Assembly (NCBI GenBank): GCA_033764335.1
Contig: JANRJC010000068.1
Location: 1-64,000, forward strand
Length of the DNA stretch: 64,000 nucleotides
Direction: 5' to 3'
From: JAGQVA01 sp033764335
GTDB taxonomy: Bacteria; Bacteroidota; Bacteroidia; J057
Shown here: positions 35,034 to 42,995 of the stretch, one piece after another
How the letters are laid out: every line of letters begins with the position of its first letter
How positions within the stretch are numbered: position 1 is the first letter of the stretch
Translations under genes and position numbers: made by a program
The notes under the pieces: generated by a model
What the model was told of the DNA's origin: nothing
Seen by the model: only the letters and a program-made list of their open reading frames with translations
Database searches by the model: none

Positions 35034-36593
35034 ATGAATACCCAAACGAGAACAGAATTACAGGAACTCCTTGCTACCCTGGGCATTGGCGAAAAATGTC
35101 CCGTCATCCATACCGGTACGGTATATGAATTTGCCAATGGCGGAGATTACCGACCCATATATTCGGCAGCCAACGGCGAACTGCTCGCACTGGTTTGTTA
35201 TGCCGAAACGGAAAAGTACGAGCATGTAATGCAAACGGCTCTGGAAGCCTTCAAAATCTGGCGCGAAATGCCCGCACCCCAGCGCGGCGAAATCGTGCGC
35301 CAGATCGGTGGCAGACTGAGGGAATACAAGGAACCCCTAGGCAAACTGGTCTCGATCGAAATGGGTAAAATTTACCAGGAAGGACTGGGAGAGGTGCAGG
35401 AAATGATTGACATCTGCGACTTTGCCGTGGGCCTCTCCCGGCAACTTTACGGCCTCACCATGCAGTCAGAGCGAAAACACCATCGCATGTACGAACAGTG
35501 GCATCCGTTGGGCGTGATCGGCGTTATTTCCGCTTTTAATTTTCCCGTAGCCGTCTGGGCATGGAATGCCATGATCGCCGCGGTTTGTGGCAATGTTTCC
35601 GTCTGGAAACCCAGCGAAAAAACGCCGCTGACAGCCATTGCCTGCATGAACATTATCAGCGAAGTACTAAAAGCCAATAACCTGCCCGAAGGCGTCTTTA
35701 ACCTCGTGATCGGCGACCGGGAAATCGGACAGACCATGGCTTCCGACCATCGTATGCCGCTGGTTTCCGCCACCGGTTCTACCCGAATGGGCAAGATTGT
35801 GGCCGAAACCGTCGGCAAACGACTCGGCAAAACCCTGCTCGAACTCGGAGGTAACAACGCCATCATCATCTCCCGCCACGCCAACTTGCAACTCGCCATT
35901 CCGGCCATTGTATTTGGTGCCGTAGGCACTTGCGGGCAGCGATGTACCTCCACCCGGAGGCTGATTATAGACGAGGCGATATACGACACATTCAAAGAAA
36001 AACTAACCGCAGCCTACCATTCCCTCCGATCGCGGATAGGCAATCCCCTCGATCCGAAAACCCTTATCGGCCCGCTGATAGACGCACAAGCCGTCGAGGG
36101 CATGATGATATCCTTGCAGGAAATTCAAGCCGAAGGCGGTAAACTGATTTTTGGCGGAGAAATACTCGAAGGAGAAGGCTATGAAACCGGAACCTACGTA
36201 GTCCCGGCCATCGTAGAAGCCGAAAACCACTACCAAACCGTTCAGAAAGAAACCTTTGCGCCCATCCTGTACCTGATGAAATACTCAACCCTGGAGGATG
36301 CCGTAGAAAAAAACAATGCCGTACCGCAGGGACTTTCCTCCGCGATTTTCACCGAAAACATGAAAGAATCCGAGCGGTTCCTTAGCCTGATGGGCAGCGA
36401 CTGTGGCATCGCCAATGTGAACATCGGCACCTCCGGTGCCGAAATCGGCGGCGCCTTCGGCGGCGAAAAAGAAACCGGCGGAGGCCGCGAATCCGGCTCC
36501 GACGCATGGAAAGCCTACATGCGCCGCCAAACCAACACCATCAACTGGTCCGACGAACTGCCGCTGGCACAGGGGATAAAGTTTGATATTTGA
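35034..36593 (+). CDS. Aldehyde dehydrogenase, ALDH7/aminoadipate-semialdehyde type
   Basis: The 519-residue NAD-dependent dehydrogenase carries the usual motifs: GVISAFNFPVAVWAWN near residue 162 (cofactor site), SATGSTRMGK near 244, LLELGGNN (general base Glu) near 266 and GQRCTSTRR (catalytic Cys) near 302. The wording of these motifs fits the ALDH7/antiquitin branch, which oxidises alpha-aminoadipate semialdehyde in lysine catabolism and some other aldehydes. Substrate is inferred from family only; no other lysine-degradation gene is adjacent. Its stop codon lies 10 bp before a 52-bp perfect palindrome that could also terminate transcription. Confidence 0.9.
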   Translation: MNTQTRTELQELLATLGIGEKCPVIHTGTVYEFANGGDYRPIYSAANGELLALVCYAETEKYEHVMQTALEAFKIWREMPAPQRGEIVRQIGGRLREYKEPLGKLVSIEMGKIYQEGLGEVQEMIDICDFAVGLSRQLYGLTMQSERKHHRMYEQWHPLGVIGVISAFNFPVAVWAWNAMIAAVCGNVSVWKPSEKTPLTAIACMNIISEVLKANNLPEGVFNLVIGDREIGQTMASDHRMPLVSATGSTRMGKIVAETVGKRLGKTLLELGGNNAIIISRHANLQLAIPAIVFGAVGTCGQRCTSTRRLIIDEAIYDTFKEKLTAAYHSLRSRIGNPLDPKTLIGPLIDAQAVEGMMISLQEIQAEGGKLIFGGEILEGEGYETGTYVVPAIVEAENHYQTVQKETFAPILYLMKYSTLEDAVEKNNAVPQGLSSAIFTENMKESERFLSLMGSDCGIANVNIGTSGAEIGGAFGGEKETGGGRESGSDAWKAYMRRQTNTINWSDELPLAQGIKFDI

Positions 36594-36603
36594 CGATCCG
36601 CAG

Positions 36604-36655
36604 CGCGGGTTATCTATAACGCGGGGTTTAAACCCCGCGTTATAGATAACCCGCG
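36604..36655. repeat. 52-bp perfect palindrome, left flank of the HUH transposase
   Basis: Both 26-base arms are fully complementary with no spacer, centred between 36629 and 36630 on GGGGTTTAAACCCC. The arm contains TAACGCGGGG, which is shared with the palindrome on the other side of the transposase gene. Confidence 0.95.
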
Positions 36656-36711
36656 TTATGCGATACCCCGAAATAGGGATAAAATGAAATTCAACCATTT
36701 AACACAATACA

Positions 36712-37161
36712 ATGAGCAAATCCTATGTCTCCAACTACGTCCATTTTACATGGTCAACCAAACACCGGGAACGCATCCTGACATTTGATATAATCAATGA
36801 AATGCGGGAGGAACTATTCCGGATTGCGGCGGAAAAATCATTTTGGATTGACATTTTCAATGGCGTGCCAGATCATGTCCATGCACTTGTTGCGCTGAAA
36901 GCGACTCAGAGTATCGCATGGGCGGCGCAACAAATGAAAGGAATTACCTCATACTGGATAAATACCCAAAATCAGATTTCCGGAGATTTTCGCTGGCAGA
37001 ATGGATATGGCGGGTTTTCCGTGAGTAGGTGGGATGTTGAAATGGTCAGGGAATATATCCGCCGCCAGCCTGAACACCACAGTGTTATGAACTACGAACA
37101 GGAACTTGATGTGCTTATGGGATGTGATAAGACGCTTCTGAAACGGAATGTGAATCCCTAA
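36712..37161 (+). CDS. Y1 (HUH) transposase, REP-associated/IS200-like
   Basis: The 149-residue protein of the Y1 transposase family has the HUH motif HVH at residues 55-57 (in VPDHVHALV) and the nucleophile Tyr115 in VREYIRRQPEHH. These enzymes nick single-stranded DNA next to hairpins. No TnpB or passenger gene is present. Instead the gene is bracketed by two related long palindromes, as in REP-associated tyrosine transposases. The TAA stop codon (37159-37161) is part of the CCCTAACG unit of the right repeat, so repeat and gene are physically fused. Confidence 0.9.
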   Translation: MSKSYVSNYVHFTWSTKHRERILTFDIINEMREELFRIAAEKSFWIDIFNGVPDHVHALVALKATQSIAWAAQQMKGITSYWINTQNQISGDFRWQNGYGGFSVSRWDVEMVREYIRRQPEHHSVMNYEQELDVLMGCDKTLLKRNVNP

Positions 37162-37209
37162 CGCGGGGTATCCCTAACGCGGGGTTTAAACCCCTCGTTA
37201 GGGATTCAC
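37150..37209. repeat. Palindromic repeat with tandem 16-bp unit, right flank of the HUH transposase
   Basis: The 16-bp unit ATCCCTAACGCGGGGT occurs twice in tandem (37154-37169 and 37170-37185). The second copy forms a 36-bp palindrome (37170-37205) with one mismatch, centred on GTTTAAAC. The first copy can alternatively pair with the same right arm, extended to GTGAATCCCTAACG (37150-37163) against 37196-37209. The core TAACGCGGGGTTTAAACCCC is identical to that of the left palindrome. Confidence 0.93.
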
Positions 37210-37241
37210 GATATTTTGTATATTGGGAAAAATATTCGTGA

Positions 37242-39401
37242 ATGAGCAAGCCAGCCCTTATTACAGAAATCGAAAAGATTCTGGGTTTTACGCTTTATCC
37301 CGCGCCCATTTATCCCGATCCCATCACGGGATTGATGGCATTTAAAAAAGATACCCCCAAATACCAACTCGACGGGAACCGCCTCATCGGGCTGAATCTT
37401 GCCAAAACAGGCCTTGACGATGCCCGCTGGCAGGCAATCGGGGTTTTGCCGGACTTACGCCCGGAGGACATGCGCGCGCTCAACCTGAGCGAAAATAAGC
37501 TCAAAGAACTCCGCTTTCCTCCCGGCATGGTAAATGTGCAGGCGCTGAACGTGGAGGAAAATACCCTCACTTTTCCTACCGAAGAAACCACCAAGCAGGG
37601 GACGGCAGCCATTCTCCGGTTTTTGACGGCGCTGGCCAGCCAGGGGGAAACCCATGTCTATGAAGTCAAAATGCTGATCGTCGGTGAAGGTGGAACCGGT
37701 AAAACCACCCTTTGGAATAAACTCCACAATCCGGACCATCCGGTTCCGGATGATAGTCAACTCTCCACCGTAGGAATTGGCATACGGGAAGGCTGGAAAT
37801 TTGACCACCCTGATTTTCCCGGCACGCCTTTTCTGGTAAATCTCTGGGACTTTGGGGGGCAGGAAATCCAGTATATGACCCACCAGTTTTTCCTCACCCG
37901 GCGGTCATTTTACGTATTGCTGGCCGATGGGAGGCGGGAAGTAGCCAATTTTCCCTATTGGTTTAAAATTATTGACCTGCTCGGTTACGACCCCCGACAG
38001 AAAAAAAGCCTGCCTGTGCTGGTTGTGCTCAACGAAAGAGGCACAATCACCGCCCGGTGGCCTTATGATCCCGAGGCAGCCAAAACCGACTATCCCCGGC
38101 TGGATGTCATCAAACGGGATGTGGACTTTGCCAAAAAAGACGATCGGTTGGAAGGATTGTCCCAGGCAATCAGACAGATTCTCTGCGAGTACATGACCCA
38201 TCTTCCCTGGAAAATCCCTGCATTTTGGAGTGCGGTACGAGAGGAATTGTACGAACTCCGCAAAACAGTCAATCACATCACATATACCCGTTTTCAGGAA
38301 ATTTGCAGAAAAAAAGGCATAAAAAACGATTCAGAGATCAGCGACCTGAGCCAGATGTTGCACGACCTGGGCATTATTTTACATTATTACGAAGACCTCA
38401 ACCTTTCCGATCTGATGATTCTGAATCCCGAATGGGCGGTAAACGCAGTCTATGAAATCCTAAAACACGAAGAAGTCAAAAACAAACAGGGACGGTTTGA
38501 CAGATCACTTTTGCTGGGTATATGGGAGGCTTGTAATTATACAAAAGAAGAACAACGCCACCTGATGAACCTCATGCTCAAAGACAGTTTTGAGGTTTGT
38601 TTTCAGGCGGAGGAAGAGGGAAAAACCGTCTATATCGCCCCGCAGTTATTGCCCGATATTCGCCCTCATTTTTCCTGGGATAAAAACACGAAGGCCCTGC
38701 GTTATACCTATCAGTATCCTTTTATGCCCAAAGGCATTATCGGGCGGCTGATTGTGCGGTTGCATACTTATATCTCCATGCAGGAAGGGAAAAAAATAGT
38801 CTGGGAAAAGGGTATGTTAGTTATGCAGAAGGGCTGTCAGGCATTGGTACAGGAAACTCAGGACGGCGATACCGGAGGCAAAATCATCACCATTGAAGTG
38901 CGAGGCAATCAGGAAGACGACCGTCGTTACCTCCTTCAGCGTATTCGCGACGAACTGGAACATATCCATACCCGATCCTTTCCCACCCTGAAATTTGAAG
39001 AAAAAATCCCCTGTTGTTGTGAGAGTTGTGTAGAAAGTAATGAACCTCACTTTTTTGATCTGAGTGTATTAAAAATTAGGGAAGAAAAAGGAAAAAAGAC
39101 CATAGAATGTGTGAAAAGTGGAGAGGATGTATTGATCAATGAACTCCTGCGGGGCGTATTTTCAACCCAGCGGGCAAACCCCTTGGAGCGAGTGCAGGAA
39201 CTGTTTGGTGCGGGTCGTTTGGAAGATGCTATTGATACGCTTATTTCTATTTTACCTGATTGGAAAAAAAAGGAAGGGATTCTACTAAAACAGAGACTGT
39301 CAGCTCTAACAACCGAAAAAAATGCAGGAAGGATAGATTCGCAGAGTGCAGGAGTCGAACAGCAAAAAATTTCTCAATCCATTTTAGACTTATGCAAATA
39401 A
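37242..39401 (+). CDS. Roc-COR GTPase with short leucine-rich repeats and an EAD11-like C-terminus
   Basis: The 719-residue protein has about three leucine-rich repeats (about residues 46-112), a Roc GTPase domain and a COR-like region (about 330-520). In the Roc domain the P-loop GEGGTGKTT is at 148-156 and DFGGQE at 203-208; the usual NKxD reads NERG. A Cys-rich patch (CCCESC) is near residue 590. The last 75 residues are helical (NPLERVQELFGAGRLEDAI, then LKQRLSALTTEKNAGRIDSQ) and resemble effector-associated domain 11 of bacterial NTPase conflict systems. Such proteins are thought to sense invasion and recruit effectors. The stop overlaps the next gene by ten bases, so the pair is co-translated. 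Confidence 0.85.
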   Translation: MSKPALITEIEKILGFTLYPAPIYPDPITGLMAFKKDTPKYQLDGNRLIGLNLAKTGLDDARWQAIGVLPDLRPEDMRALNLSENKLKELRFPPGMVNVQALNVEENTLTFPTEETTKQGTAAILRFLTALASQGETHVYEVKMLIVGEGGTGKTTLWNKLHNPDHPVPDDSQLSTVGIGIREGWKFDHPDFPGTPFLVNLWDFGGQEIQYMTHQFFLTRRSFYVLLADGRREVANFPYWFKIIDLLGYDPRQKKSLPVLVVLNERGTITARWPYDPEAAKTDYPRLDVIKRDVDFAKKDDRLEGLSQAIRQILCEYMTHLPWKIPAFWSAVREELYELRKTVNHITYTRFQEICRKKGIKNDSEISDLSQMLHDLGIILHYYEDLNLSDLMILNPEWAVNAVYEILKHEEVKNKQGRFDRSLLLGIWEACNYTKEEQRHLMNLMLKDSFEVCFQAEEEGKTVYIAPQLLPDIRPHFSWDKNTKALRYTYQYPFMPKGIIGRLIVRLHTYISMQEGKKIVWEKGMLVMQKGCQALVQETQDGDTGGKIITIEVRGNQEDDRRYLLQRIRDELEHIHTRSFPTLKFEEKIPCCCESCVESNEPHFFDLSVLKIREEKGKKTIECVKSGEDVLINELLRGVFSTQRANPLERVQELFGAGRLEDAIDTLISILPDWKKKEGILLKQRLSALTTEKNAGRIDSQSAGVEQQKISQSILDLCK

Positions 39402-40132
39402 ATAAAAATATCCTCACCCTCACCGACTACGAAAAAAACCTCCCTCACCATGAGATGATCTTTGTGGAAGGCGGGGAGTTTGATATGGGAGGTAGCGACG
39501 CGGAGGCACGAGACAATGAAAAACCCGTTCATCGTGTGCGGGTATCGTCGTTTTATATGGGGAAATACCCGGTGACGCAGGCTTTGTGGCAGGCGGTGAT
39601 GGGAAATAATCCGTCAAATTTCAAAGGAGAAAACCACCCACTGGAACAGGTATCCTGGAATGATACGAAAACCTTTCTCCAAAAACTGAATGATAAAACT
39701 GATAAAACCTACCGCCTGCCTACGGAGGCAGAGTGGGAGTTTGCGGCCCGCGGGGGGATTTATAGTGAAGGGTATTTATATGCAGGTAGCGATAAACCGA
39801 GTGATGTGGGATGGTATGACGACAATAGTGGGCGTCAAACTCAACCAGTGGGCCAAAAATACCCGAATGAGTTAGGGTTATATGATTTGAGCGGAAATGT
39901 TTGGGAGTGGTGTGAGGATGTCTGGTATAGTAATTATATAGATGCACCAGTTGATGGTTCTGCGTGGGTTGGTAGCGATGAACGGAATGCGTATCGTGTA
40001 TATCGCGGCGGTAGCTGGTTAAATAATTTTCAACTTTGTCGTGTTCCCGTTCGCACCTTCCGCTCACCTGAGGCTATTGTCAACAATCTCGGCTTCCGCC
40101 TCGCTTTATCCCTGCCAGTCGGAGACAGATAA
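39392..40132 (+). CDS. Formylglycine-generating-enzyme-like (SUMF1) domain protein
   Basis: The 246-residue protein is nearly all one SUMF1/FGE-like domain: MIFVEGGEFDMGG near residue 23, FYMGKYPVTQALWQAVMGNNPS near 52, PLEQVSWNDTKTF near 84, YRLPTEAEWEFAARGG near 105, NVWEWCEDVW near 168 and VYRGGSW near 201. Canonical FGE needs two active-site cysteines in the C-terminal SxxCxxxxC region; only one Cys (QLCRVPVR) is there, so sulfatase activation is unlikely. Such domains serve as effectors or ligand binders in conflict systems. The start ATG at 39392 lies inside the Roc-COR gene, ten bases before its stop. Confidence 0.85.
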   Translation: MQINKNILTLTDYEKNLPHHEMIFVEGGEFDMGGSDAEARDNEKPVHRVRVSSFYMGKYPVTQALWQAVMGNNPSNFKGENHPLEQVSWNDTKTFLQKLNDKTDKTYRLPTEAEWEFAARGGIYSEGYLYAGSDKPSDVGWYDDNSGRQTQPVGQKYPNELGLYDLSGNVWEWCEDVWYSNYIDAPVDGSAWVGSDERNAYRVYRGGSWLNNFQLCRVPVRTFRSPEAIVNNLGFRLALSLPVGDR

Positions 40133-40663
40133 TTATCGGTCTGTACCCTCCTGCTTTCTATTGAGAAGGCGGATGGGTTGCGTTGAGTCGGGGAGTTCGG
40201 TGCTTGTATCTTTGCGTTGAGGCGTAGCCCGACTCCGGAGGAGTCGCCTGTTTGTAGCCAAACGGCGACCTCCCCCCTTTCTTTTTCAACTTGCGATGCG
40301 CCGTCGGCGTGTCTTTCGGCGGTAGCTAAAGCGACCGGTGCTCCGGCCTTTGGCTTTACACTCGTGCCGACTTAAGTCGGAGCAAATGACCTGCCTGCGG
40401 CAGGATCGCCGGTCGCTTTAGCTACCGCCGGGGAGCGAATAATGATGGGGTACAAAAGGATGCCGGTGACAGGTAACGAGAAAATGTCCCTCCTTCCTAC
40501 GGTCGTCGGGATGACCGACGGTGTGTAGAAAGATATGCTTCTCCGGTCGGAGAAGCAGGATTTTGCGCGCTTCGGCGCAGCGCAAGAGGAAACATAAAAA
40601 AACGGGGCGCCGGAAGGCTACCGATATTGCGGCCCTACAGGCCTTATGCCTACGGCACATCTT
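40133..40663. repeat. Non-coding stretch with a dense cluster of palindromes
   Basis: No supported gene lies in these 531 bp. At least five hairpins are visible: CGACTCC-GGA-GGAGTCG near 40230-40246; a perfect 22-bp inverted repeat at 40317-40338 and 40409-40430 enclosing two smaller ones, CCGACTTAAGTCGG (40367-40380) and CCTGCC-TGC-GGCAGG (40390-40404); TGCTTCTCC-GGTC-GGAGAAGCA near 40537-40558; and a GCGC-rich stem near 40563-40585. The enclosed arrangement resembles a folded cloverleaf and could be a mobile palindromic element or structured RNA. An open frame on the minus strand (40418-40660) is made of this repeat sequence and looks non-coding. Confidence 0.7.
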
Positions 40664-40966
40664 CTACATATCCAAAACATGTACACCGAAATCCATTTTT
40701 TGATGGAGAATCCTTATAATTTCTACCACGTCATTCTTTATTCTGTAGAAAATAATATGTCTGCCGAAAGCATAGGATCTGCATTCATTTAATAAATCCT
40801 TTCGATTTCGACTCAAGGGGTGATAGGGGTCGGACGAAATAATATTGAGGGCATCCTCAAGTTGTTTTTGATAATTTCGAAACTGATTAAGCCCCCATGT
40901 TTCAATTGTATAGGTAAGTATATCCTCGATATCCTTTTCCGCCAGCCGCGAGAGTTTGTATTCCAC
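40664..40966 (-). CDS. RelE/ParE-family toxin
   Basis: The 100-residue protein shows the ParE-type pattern: YKLSRLAEKDIEDILTYTIETWG at the start, YHPLSRNRKDLLNECRSYAFGRHIIFYRI in the middle and VVEIIRILHQKMDFGVHV at the end. It is predicted to be a gyrase poison or ribonuclease-type toxin; the ParE branch fits best because of the IFYRI/ILHQxMD motif. It lies six bases after its antitoxin gene, in the standard antitoxin-first order. Confidence 0.88.
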   Translation of the reverse strand: MEYKLSRLAEKDIEDILTYTIETWGLNQFRNYQKQLEDALNIISSDPYHPLSRNRKDLLNECRSYAFGRHIIFYRIKNDVVEIIRILHQKMDFGVHVLDM

Positions 40967-40972
40967 GATAGA

Positions 40973-41230
40973 TTACTCTTTATGGTAATTTTTTAGAACT
41001 CTTTCGGCAATTTGGTTTACAGTAAAATCACTGGATTCTCCGCGATCGAGTGATTCTGCCCCGGAGATTAACTCTTTTTTCAGCAATTCTATTTTGAGCT
41101 TTTTCAACTGATCCTGTTCTTCCATAAGGCGAAGAGCCTCTCGTATAACTTCGCTGGCATTATTGTATAGACCCGATGATACTTTAGCTTGCACGAGGGC
41201 CTCTAATGTAGGTGTCAGTGATATATTCAT
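40973..41230 (-). CDS. ParD-type ribbon-helix-helix antitoxin
   Basis: The 85-residue protein begins with a ribbon-helix-helix domain (MNISLTPTLEALVQAKVSSG followed by YNNASEVIREALRLMEE) and ends in a variable tail that would wrap the toxin. It neutralises the downstream ParE-like toxin and probably represses its own promoter through the 31-bp palindrome just upstream. Confidence 0.88.
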   Translation of the reverse strand: MNISLTPTLEALVQAKVSSGLYNNASEVIREALRLMEEQDQLKKLKIELLKKELISGAESLDRGESSDFTVNQIAERVLKNYHKE

Positions 41231-41248
41231 ATTGTATTTTTATTATAA

Positions 41249-41279
41249 ATATAACGAAGATTGGCAATCTTTGTTATAT
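41249..41279. promoter_or_regulatory. Operator palindrome of the ParDE-type pair
   Basis: Arms ATATAACGAAGATTG and CAATCTTTGTTATAT flank a central G at 41264, with a single mismatch in 15 pairs. The palindrome ends 18 bp upstream of the antitoxin start, the expected place for autorepression by a ribbon-helix-helix protein. Confidence 0.75.
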
Positions 41280-41358
41280 AATTTATAATTGAATACCCCG
41301 GTGGTTGAGGCAGGGGGTATTCGCTCATTCAACTTTTTCCAAAATTCTCCTCAAATAT

Positions 41359-41916
41359 CTATTCCCCCGCCTCAATCGGAACGGCTACGTGGGTCTGGTC
41401 CCATTTCATGTTGAGGAAAAGGACGGAGTCCTGTCCGGTAAAGTCGAGGGTGAGTTGTTCGACGATTTCGGGTAGGGTGGTGGAAGGCACTTCTACGGTC
41501 AGCACGTCTTTGCCGTGATCCACTTCGGCATAACCCCAACGGCCTAGTTCGGTGTTGAGGCCGAAGGTCCAGGTGCTTTCGCCGGGCACGGCGTAGATTA
41601 CATATTGCCCTGCGGCTACGGGTTTTCCGGCAAATTTTACGGCTTTGCTAAAGGTGATTTCGGTGGCTTCATTGGCGCCGAGTCTCCAGTATTTGCCGTA
41701 AGGTTGTAATGCGCCTTCGGCTTCCGGACCGAATACCAAACGGCCTTTTTTGAAAGGACGGGAATAGGTAAGGGATACGTCCAACCCTCCCTGTGAAAGG
41801 CTTGCCGTGCCCGCAGGACTATGGTTTTTGGTCGTAGCTATAATATATGCTACGTATCCGCCAAAAAGCAGAACTATACCGAGAATCGAAAAAAGGATAA
41901 TTTTTTTGGTGCTCAT
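41359..41916 (-). CDS. DUF2911 protein
   Basis: The 185-residue protein has an N-terminal membrane anchor (about 6-27) followed by a DUF2911 domain. Its blocks are LDVSLTYSRPFKKGRLVFG near residue 45, GKYWRLGANEATEITFSKAV near 73 and AGQYVIYAVPGESTWTF near 102. The domain is beta-rich, common in Bacteroidota and of unknown function. It is monocistronic in appearance, 63 bp downstream of nth on the same strand. Confidence 0.85.
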   Translation of the reverse strand: MSTKKIILFSILGIVLLFGGYVAYIIATTKNHSPAGTASLSQGGLDVSLTYSRPFKKGRLVFGPEAEGALQPYGKYWRLGANEATEITFSKAVKFAGKPVAAGQYVIYAVPGESTWTFGLNTELGRWGYAEVDHGKDVLTVEVPSTTLPEIVEQLTLDFTGQDSVLFLNMKWDQTHVAVPIEAGE

Positions 41917-41979
41917 CGTGTTTTAATTTTGCCGAAAGATAGAGATTTTTTGGGTTACTTCTAACGTATGTATCTCCAA

Positions 41980-42600
41980 TCATCCCCCAATTACTCCGCA
42001 AATTGGGCATTTCTCGGGGTCGTGTCCACGGGCCGGGCAGTACTGCCTTCCAAAATAGATAATCTGAAGGTGTAATTTATTCCAGCTTTCGCGGGGAAAT
42101 AGTCTTTTGGCGTCGGCTTCGGTTTGTTCGACGTTTTTTCCGCTGCTCAGGGTCCAGCGCTGCATCAACCGGTGAATATGGGTGTCCACTGGAAATGCGG
42201 GTACGCCAAAAGCCTGGGACATTACTACGGAGGCGGTTTTGTGGCCGACGCCGGGAAGGGATTCGAGTTCCTCAAATGTTGCGGGCACTTTGCCTTCGTA
42301 TTTTTCGACGAGGATTTTGGAGAGGTTGGAAATGGCTTTAGACTTGGTGGGCGAAAGGCCACAAGGTTTGATGATTTCGCGGATTTCTTCCACGTCCACC
42401 TCTGCCATGGCATAAGGATCGCCCGCTCGGGCAAACAAATGCGGCGTAACCTGATTTACCCTCACGTCGGTACATTGTGCCGAAAGTAACACCGCTACAA
42501 GAAGGGTATAGGGATCGGTGTGTTCCAGCGGAATGGGTGTCTCCGGGTACAGCCGATCAAGGGTTTCCTGTACAAAATTGGCTTTTTCTGCTTCGGTCAT
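41980..42600 (-). CDS. nth: Endonuclease III
   Basis: The 206-residue base-excision glycosylase/AP lyase has the helix-hairpin-helix LPGVGHKTA (catalytic Lys in GHKTA near residue 118) and VDTHIHRL (catalytic Asp near 136). It removes oxidised pyrimidines. The C-terminal Fe-S loop is unusual: YCPARGHDPEKCPIC gives only three cysteines, spaced C-x9-C-x2-C, and the protein stops five residues later. The classic C-x6-C-x2-C-x5-C set is thus incomplete. Its start overlaps the upstream membrane-protein gene by four bases. Confidence 0.93.
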   Translation of the reverse strand: MTEAEKANFVQETLDRLYPETPIPLEHTDPYTLLVAVLLSAQCTDVRVNQVTPHLFARAGDPYAMAEVDVEEIREIIKPCGLSPTKSKAISNLSKILVEKYEGKVPATFEELESLPGVGHKTASVVMSQAFGVPAFPVDTHIHRLMQRWTLSSGKNVEQTEADAKRLFPRESWNKLHLQIIYFGRQYCPARGHDPEKCPICGVIGG

Positions 42601-42962
42601 TCTTTACCTTTTTTCCCGATTTGATCAATCATTTCATCCATATCGAGGCTGTTTTTCTCTTCTAATATGCGCCGGAAAAAGTAGTAAACCATTCGCGCAA
42701 GCGCAATACCCACAAAAACACCGATGATGGCATACCGGTAGTTGAGCACATACATCCAAACCAACACCACTGAAATTTCAATCGTCCACCAAATGGCGAT
42801 CGTGCCGAGAATCCATTTCAGAGGCCTTTCGCCTTTTTCCCTTGCCAGTTTGTACATGTCCTGGCAGTGAAAAAATGTGCGAAGCAATTCGAGGCAAACA
42901 ACAATGATTACAACTAAAATCGTCAAAGTCTGGGAGATTGAATCGTACCGGTTAAACGCCAA
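42597..42962 (-). CDS. Small membrane protein coupled to nth
   Basis: The 121-residue protein has three hydrophobic helices (about 10-30, 48-70 and 73-95) and a charged C-terminal tail (ILEEKNSLDMDEMIDQIGKK). I do not recognise the family. It overlaps nth by four bases, suggesting translational coupling, though a repair role does not follow from that. Its start is separated by only 33 bp from the divergent sigma-factor gene, so the two promoters must share sequence. Confidence 0.7.
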   Translation of the reverse strand: MAFNRYDSISQTLTILVVIIVVCLELLRTFFHCQDMYKLAREKGERPLKWILGTIAIWWTIEISVVLVWMYVLNYRYAIIGVFVGIALARMVYYFFRRILEEKNSLDMDEMIDQIGKKGKE

Positions 42963-42981
42963 AACTTACGCTTTTTTTCCC

Positions 42982-42989
42982 TATTTTTG
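42982..42989 (+). promoter_or_regulatory. -7 element of the ECF sigma gene (possibly leaderless)
   Basis: TATTTTTG fits TAnnTTTG and ends only six bases before the ATG at 42996. If used, the mRNA would have almost no leader. No TTG is present at the usual -33 spacing. Confidence 0.4.
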
Positions 42990-42995
42990 TTTACC

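Noticed and set aside
37154..37185. Tandem 16-bp direct repeat considered as a CRISPR
   Set aside because: There are two abutting copies with no spacer, and the unit belongs to a palindrome flanking an HUH transposase. No array was found anywhere in the window.
40418..40660. An 80-codon minus-strand frame downstream of the ParE-like toxin
   Set aside because: It consists of palindromic repeat sequence, and its translation is rich in Arg, Cys and His without a domain.
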